DNA of 64,000 bases, from assembly GCA_038373885.1 (NCBI GenBank), contig JAWZYV010011900.1:248001-312000 (forward strand). The letters are read 5' to 3'. Of the stretch, positions 58,948 to 64,000 are shown piece by piece. Every line of letters begins with the position of its first letter. Position 1 is the stretch's first letter. This stretch comes from Cheiracanthium punctorium (Eukaryota; Arthropoda; Arachnida; Araneae; Cheiracanthiidae). The translations under genes and the position numbers were made by a program. A model generated the notes under the pieces. It was not told the DNA's origin. It did not search any database and worked only from the letters and a program-made list of their open reading frames with translations.

Positions 58948-59740
58948 AATGGCGATGCGCTCTCCAGCACGTTTCTTACTCTCTGGGACAGACAGACAAA
59001 ACCGGAATCACAAAAACTCTCTTCAGCCTTCATCTGGAGGGGAAACTGTTCAAAATGCGTCGTATCACTTTCCAAATGTGTTTTTTTTTTTTAATTGAAT
59101 TGTGTGGGGTTGTTCATAATTATATACCAAGTATAGCTAGAAAACACCTGGCGAATATTGTAAAATAGTTTTAGTAGGCAATTTTAAAATCGATTTTAAT
59201 TCCGAGAAGTGTTCTATAGAACAGCGACGACAAATACGGTACACTGATAGATTATGACACACTTTCCAAATGGTATTTATAAAGGTGAAGTACAGTTTGA
59301 CTATGCCTGGCGAAAATGGTTAAACAGTTTTGGTATGCGATTTTAATATAAATTTCTATTCCGAAGAAGTGTTTTATGGAACAAGGAAGGAAAACACGGT
59401 ACACCCATGGATTAGGATGCCCATTCCAAGCAGTATTTAAGATGTCTACAGGATATAGTTGGAATATGCCTGGAGAAGATTGTAAAACAGTTTCAGTAGG
59501 CGATTTTTAAGATAGATTTCGATTCCAAAGTTGTGTTTTACGGTACAAGTAAGAGTGGATTCCTATTTTAACGCCCCCGCTCTCGGAAACCTTAAAAATC
59601 CCGCACTTTGCAGTCATGGCGATGCGCTCTCCAGTATATATTTTTACTCTCTGGGACAGACAGACAAAACCGAGATCACAGAAACACTCTCTTCAACCTT
59701 GATGGGGGGGGGGGAAACTGTTCAAAATGCTTCGAAAAGG
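58948..59740. repeat. Duplicated intron segment enclosing a tandem array of about 158-bp units
   Basis: 58948-59058 and 59618-59732 are two copies of one segment (shared ATGGCGATGCGCTCTCCAG, CTCTGGGACAGACAGACAAA and GGGAAACTGTTCAAAATGC). Between them, units starting near 59121, 59277 and 59438 repeat a block with TGCCTGGCGAA, GTAAAACAGTTT, GTAGGCGATTTT and GATTCC. The right copy ends about 15 bases from the splice donor of the exon at 59751. Confidence 0.75.
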
Positions 59741-59750
59741 TCACATTTAC

Positions 59751-60007
59751 CAAGCTGTGTCCGTTGACGACGAGGGCGAATCCCCCCGTAGGATCCACGG
59801 GGGTATCCACCGCGTTGAGGTCGTTGTGGAACCGGACGACGTTGCAGGAGGTGGAGCCCTGGCTTTGGGCGAGGACGTTGGCTATGGCTTCCCGGAAACG
59901 CCGCAGCTGGTTTTCGACCTCATCGTACTCGAACGCGTCCACTATGAATATGTCCACCATCTCGTCCGAGAGGAGTCGACAAGAGTAGCCGATGTTGATG
60001 GCCGTTT
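59751..60007 (-). CDS. ATP8B: ATP8B-type flippase exon (P/N domain, TAINIGYSC)
   Basis: The exon has acceptor TCTTCCAG, donor GTAAAT, and two bases completing a Glu codon, then 85 codons. It reads TAINIGYSCRLLSDEMVDIF, IVDAFEYDEVENQLRRFREA, and ends GGFALVVNGHSL. The TGDK(preceding exon)-QETA-NIGYSC-LL junction is a signature of P4-ATPases. The following variable region (VD….DPTGGFALV--GHSL) precedes the second part of the P domain. The exon is G+C-rich, like the last exon. Confidence 0.97.
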
Positions 60008-60098
60008 CTGGAAGAGAATGGTACAGAAATAAAAAAAAAATGATTAAGGATGCTCATTTTTGAGTAATCATGCAACTTTTGAACATAATTAATCAGAG

Positions 60099-60306
60099 TT
60101 AACCCTTTGAGGCGCAAGCCTTTCCCAATGCTGGAAAAAAAGGGCAGCCGTTGCCATCGCTCGACTTAACGACCAGCAAGATGGCGGACGATCGAAACGT
60201 TCATCGCGTGCACACAGATCTAGAGACCCTTTTTTGGCGCACCTGGCTGTGTGGCACAGCGTCAGAGTTTGGTGTTCCCAGAGCGGGAACACTGCGCGTT
60301 AAAAGG
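60099..60306 (+). mobile_element. piggyBac-like miniature element, family 1 (copy E, right end damaged)
   Basis: TTAA at 60099-60102, then CCCTTTGAGGCGCAAGCC. It ends with the palindrome GTGTTCCC…GGGAACAC and TGCGCGTTAAAAGG, where the last bases and TTAA are lost. Copy F lies 56 bp further on in the same direction. Confidence 0.85.
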
Positions 60307-60361
60307 TCCCCCTTCCCTGGCTAGGCCCCTGGGTGTAAATGCAAAAACTCTCACTCTTCAC

Positions 60362-60923
60362 TTAACCTTTGAGGCGCAACCCATTCTCAATGCTGAAAAA
60401 AGGGCAGCCATTGCCATCGCTCGACTTAACTACCAGCACGATGGCGGACTTTCCGTAAAAAAATTGTCACGATTATTTTTAACAGCACTGACATCTGCTG
60501 AAAAATGGAAGAATGCGAGAACAGCTGACGATTTTTTGACGACAGCTGGCTGTGCCAGCAGAGCCAGCTGTCGTCAAAAAAAGGGTCTCTAGATCTGTGG
60601 CACGCGATGAACGTTTCGATCGTCCGCCATCTTGCTGGTAGTTAAGTCGAACGATGGCAATGGCTGCCCTTTTTTTCAGCATCGGGCAATCTATCCAGCT
60701 GTTCTCGCATGCTTCCATTTTTCAGCAGATGTCAGTGCTGCTAAATATAATCGTGATAATTTTTTTATGGGAAAAGACGTGCTAAAAAGTAAAGGATTCT
60801 CGTGGAGCTATGTCACCCGCAACTATTTTTATTGAAATCAAATCTATTCTTCGTGCCTGGCAACAGTCAAAACGTCAGAGTTGGTTGTTCCCAGAGCGGG
60901 AATACTGCGCGTTAAAGGGTTAA
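60362..60923 (+). mobile_element. piggyBac-like miniature element, family 1 (copy F, longest)
   Basis: TTAA on both sides; 562 bp. Begins CCTTTGAGGCGCAACCC and ends GGAATACTGCGCGTTAAAGGG. Both arms of the internal inverted repeat are present (GCAGCCATTGCCATCGCTCG versus the inverse near 60640). The subterminal palindrome has two mismatches. Confidence 0.9.
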
Positions 60924-61004
60924 ACATTGCAAGAAACATCAGATTTTATGGGGATATGTTCATGAATATTTATTATACACATATACGTGTATAAACATAT
61001 GCAC

Positions 61005-61183
61005 CTTGCTTGTCTCCTGTTAGTACCCACAGTTTGATGTCAGCCAAGGCTAAGTTGGCAATCGCGTCTGGTACACCGTCTTGTAATTTGTCTTCTATCG
61101 CTGTAGCACCAAGTAAAATCAAGTTTTTTTCGATGTCCTCATAGACTGCGTTTACTTTTTCTTCTCTGTCATCCATAGAAGTG
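61005..61183 (-). CDS. ATP8B: ATP8B-type flippase exon (P domain, TGDK); most 5' exon in the window
   Basis: The exon has acceptor TGATTGCAG before 61183 (phase 2 entry) and donor GTGCAT, with 59 full codons. It reads [59 protein letters not shown]. It contains the family-defining [18 protein letters not shown] and W-LTGDK motifs of the ATP-binding and phosphorylation domains. P4-ATPases flip phospholipids to the cytosolic leaflet, usually with a CDC50/TMEM30 partner. The actuator domain (DGET), the phosphorylated Asp (DKTGT) and spans 1-4 are not in the window, so the gene must continue beyond base 64000. Confidence 0.97.
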
Positions 61184-61292
61184 CTGCAATCATAAATAAA
61201 AAGAATAAGAAAGTAAGAATACGCATTTAAAGCTTGCTTAAACATACATAAAATTGAGTATATGCAATGTCCATACTTTTGAAATAGTCCTG

Positions 61293-61490
61293 CATGGCCG
61301 CCGGCAGAATATTTTCCAGGGGGGCAAAGACTACTCCAGGGGGGGCAAAGACTACTCGAGGGAGGGCAAAGACTATTTCAACGTATGGTTACCATGTTGG
61401 AAACAGCAAAAAAGCAAGGAAAAACATCTGCATACAAAAATCCAAGGGGGGGGACATTGCCCCCCCTTGCCCTATGCTGCCGGCGCTCAT
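61293..61490. mobile_element. Miniature element with CATGGCCGCCGG ends (copy 2)
   Basis: Left CATGGCCGCCGGCAGAATAT and right (complement) ATGAGCGCCGGCAGCATAGG enclose three tandem GGGGGGCAAAGACTACT words at the left and a G-run at the right. It is related along its length to 40522-40710, but lacks the 36-bp stretch. The target duplication is unclear. Confidence 0.75.
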
Positions 61491-61639
61491 AAAATCCTGT
61501 GGTAATAGTGTTCTTAGAGATGCGAGGTGTGAATTTTATTTGAGGTGTTTATTGAGAACTCTGTTTTGTCAATCAAGAGCTTTATTTTGTTTTTAATCGA
61601 TATTTTCAACTTATATATAATTAAGTTCACTTGGCATGG

Positions 61640-61909
61640 TGCCTCACTATGGCACAGTGGTTAGGTCACCGGAAATGGTAGACGGGTGAAGTGTGAAGGT
61701 CCCGGATTCGGGTCCATCGCGTGTCCGTCAACATAACCATTCGGAGTTTTCCGTGGCTTTCTCCGAAACTTCGCGTAAATACGGGTTAGGACACCTTAGA
61801 AAGACCCCGACAGAGGGCACCTCCCTTGTCTTGTCCCTCTGACGAGGATTTCTAAGCTGATTTCGAGCCCGGCACACAAATCAGATATACATGTTTACAA
61901 CAACAACAA
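61640..61909 (+). mobile_element. tRNA-derived SINE, family 3
   Basis: A tRNA-like head has box A (TGGCACAGTGGTTAGG) and a box B-like CCGGATTCGGGTCC, then a body with CCGTGGCTTTCTCCGAAACT and a tail of ACA/CAA repeats. The 12-bp duplication CACTTGGYATGG flanks it (61628-61639, 61910-61921) with one mismatch. Direction is forward, antisense to the ATP8B-type gene. Confidence 0.88.
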
Positions 61910-61921
61910 CACTTGGTATGG

Positions 61922-62599
61922 AAATTAATCTCCTGGTCTGATAAGGGCATTTATTTCCATGGGCTTAGCCAGAGGGAAAATCGGTAGGCACTGATGGGAC
62001 ATTTTTAATAAACATATTTTTGACCAATTATTTTCTCCTTGTACAATTTGGAATGTTTCAAGATAACATCTTCAAAGATTTTAACATAGTATAAAAATAT
62101 ATATTCGATGGTAATTATTAAAATATGAGTTGTATAGATAAGTTAAAATAGCGAGAAAAATGTCCCATCCCTCCCGTACGTAAGGGAGGGATGGGACAAG
62201 TTTTTAAAGTTGAAATTTATGCAGAATTTTCATGAATATTCGGGGGGAAAATAACAGTGTATAATTTATGTTACCAAGATTTATTGCATGTTATAACATG
62301 TATTTATTTAAAATATTGTCCAAATCGAATGAAAAATTTGCCTGTGCACGACAAGTTCCGTCAACAGTCTTTTATGGATGCAGTTTTGAAGTAATACCTT
62401 CTTTATCAATGATGGAACAGTCGGTTTCTTGTGGGAAGATAAAATTTCGTTTTTTTCTCATCATTTTCCCTCCTTTTGTCTATATATACCTCATTGCTAG
62501 AAAGCAAAAAAGTATTTTTCTTCGCAATTTCTGTACGACCACTGAAACGCGATCATCCGACGTGATTTTTTTCATTTCGAGAGCTTTTAAAAAGGTGTT
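61922..62599 (-). other. Intron sequence upstream of the first visible ATP8B exon
   Basis: No further ATP8B exon was found here. The short palindrome at 62162 is listed separately. Confidence 0.4.
62162..62196. repeat. Perfect 14-bp-arm hairpin
   Basis: GTCCCATCCCTCCC is followed after a short loop (GTACGTAA, sharing edge bases) by GGGAGGGATGGGAC. It could form a strong hairpin in DNA or RNA. The word TGGGACATTTTT also occurs at 61994. Confidence 0.8.
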
Positions 62600-62790
62600 T
62601 GAATCAGCCTATATTTATCGCCATATCTCTGACACTTTTTAGTATACGAATTTCAAATTTTGTCCATCATCTCATTAGTGTACGATGCACATTTTACTAA
62701 CTGAGAATTTTTTTGTAAGGGAAAAAATGTTACTTTTTGAAAATTACCGAGAGAATTTTTTTTTCTTAACGTAGCCCTTTCCCCCTATCT
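62600..62790 (+). mobile_element. Fragment of the CAGGGTGTCC long-inverted-repeat family
   Basis: ATCATCTCATTAGTGTACG, GCACATTTTACTAACTGAGA and TGTTACTTTTTGAAAAT match 3815-3930 of the element at 2565-4056 in order. Ends are not recognisable. Confidence 0.6.
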
Positions 62791-64000
62791 TAGGACGAGA
62801 TTCAAACGGTACAGAATGAGACCGCCCCCCCTCCCCGAAAAACCTTGCGAGCTTGGAAAACTTAAGCAAATAAAATTAAAGTTTAAAAGCCGAATAAAAG
62901 CAAAGTTTCCTATTCAAACGAAACATGTCGAGCGCTTTTTGATCACGTGACACCGCGAACACACTCGAGCGATCGTTTTGTCGCCATCTTCTAATCACAA
63001 TATGAAATTTTATTTTTTAGAAATAGAATTTACAAAATTGAAGTAATGCTTGCTTAGATTTCTCTTTCATGCTAATTATTAGAAGTGTATGCTTATCTAA
63101 ACTGGTTAAAATTGCTTTTTATCATATGCTATTTGACAACGTATAAAATGTGAGTTTTAATCTTATGAAAATAAAAGTTAATTTAATGAAAAAAAGATCA
63201 CATCGATATAACAAAAAGAAAAGAAAAAAGTTATAACATTTTATAATTTTGGAACATTAATACAAACATTTGTATACCACACTTTAAAATTTTTGTTATC
63301 ATAATTACACACATTGAATAGTAACAAGTGAATTAAGAGGAAAATTAAGAGACTGTTACTAGGAAAATTAAGAGACAAATTTGAAAAAAGCTTTAGTAAT
63401 TTTTTTTATTATCACTCATACGGAAAAAAAGAAACACTTCAGTTTTTGTGAGTTATTTCTATGGTAAGTTATTCTTTAAAGCGTATCATCCTACTATATA
63501 GTTACGCTGATCCCTGACTCAAGATAAAACTCATTTCCACCATTACTGCAAAAAGATTACGAAATTAAGCACTGAAAAGCCTAATAATATCTACACCATT
63601 TGTACGATCCGCTTGAAATTTTCCATAAATATGTATAGAAATATAGAAAATAGTATGCGCTATTTTAAAAATCTGAAAATCCACCCGTTCCCTCATTTTT
63701 AAGCGACTTTTCGCTCTTTTCAGATCCATTTTATTTCCGAGAGTCAAAAAAAGTTAATCATTTTCGTGACAAAAGTTAGCTGTTGCAAGTGAGTATGACA
63801 TCATATTGATGTCACAATTATCCGGATTTTTCCTGATTTATGAGTTTAATTTTTTTTCATAAATAAAATTATTTCTTCGGGATTGCGAAGGTATATTATA
63901 GTAGTGGACACTCTCCATAGCTGCTTGCTTAGGTCTTTGGTACCCAAACTAAGTTTCAATAATGTAAACATTGGAAATTTGGTAAAGTGCAGCGATCCTA
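62791..64000 (-). other. AT-rich sequence to the window edge, nothing recognised
   Basis: Presumed intron of the ATP8B-type gene. No exon matching the expected upstream P-domain or membrane segments was seen on the minus strand. Confidence 0.4.

Noticed and set aside
59676..60032. Plus-strand open frames overlapping the exon at 59751
   Set aside because: They are shadows of the G+C-rich ATP8B exon on the opposite strand.
15196..61183. Functional pairing of NKAIN and the flippase as an ATPase gene cluster
   Set aside because: NKAIN interacts with Na+/K+-ATPase, a different P-type class. Adjacency on one strand, with about 10 kb between them, gives no evidence for a joint role.

Overview
The window is AT-rich nuclear DNA from an animal. 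It carries split genes with GT-AG introns, very long introns, tRNA-derived SINEs and a dense population of small DNA transposons. The invertebrate-style basic tail on NKAIN, the ATP8B-type flippase and the repeat content suggest an arthropod. An arachnid (spider-like) genome is my best guess, but the sequence alone does not prove it.

Two host genes are recognisable, both on the minus strand. (1) NKAIN, a four-pass Na+/K+-ATPase-interacting membrane protein, spans about 37851 down to 15196. Five 5' exons and the last exon are placed. At least one exon in the 11-kb gap 26551-15546 was not found. Exon 5 has an apparent one-base insertion that breaks the frame. (2) The C-terminal half of a class-1 P4-ATPase lipid flippase (ATP8B type) runs from 61183 to 47728 in seven phase-compatible exons, from the TGDK motif through the hinge GDGAND motif, six membrane spans and the cytosolic tail. 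Its 5' half lies beyond base 64000. No third gene is certain.

Most other recognisable structure is mobile DNA. There is one intact Tc1-like transposon (16679-18183: 27-bp inverted repeats, TA duplication, full 342-codon DD34E transposase). There are a degraded reverse-transcriptase fragment (1-960), a degraded Tigger/pogo-type transposase fragment (about 4866-5133), four SINEs and more than thirty short inverted-repeat elements.

Two patterns stand out. First, three unrelated families of TTAA-flanked (piggyBac-like) miniature elements each carry a palindrome starting about 14-16 bases inside one end only. In one family a copy differs by paired changes that keep the palindrome. Second, several unrelated miniature elements are built alike: short terminal inverted repeats enclosing arrays of a short word, usually in the same direction at both ends. 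In one family of four copies the termini, the 6-bp target duplication and (in three copies) the core are shared, but the word is different in every copy.
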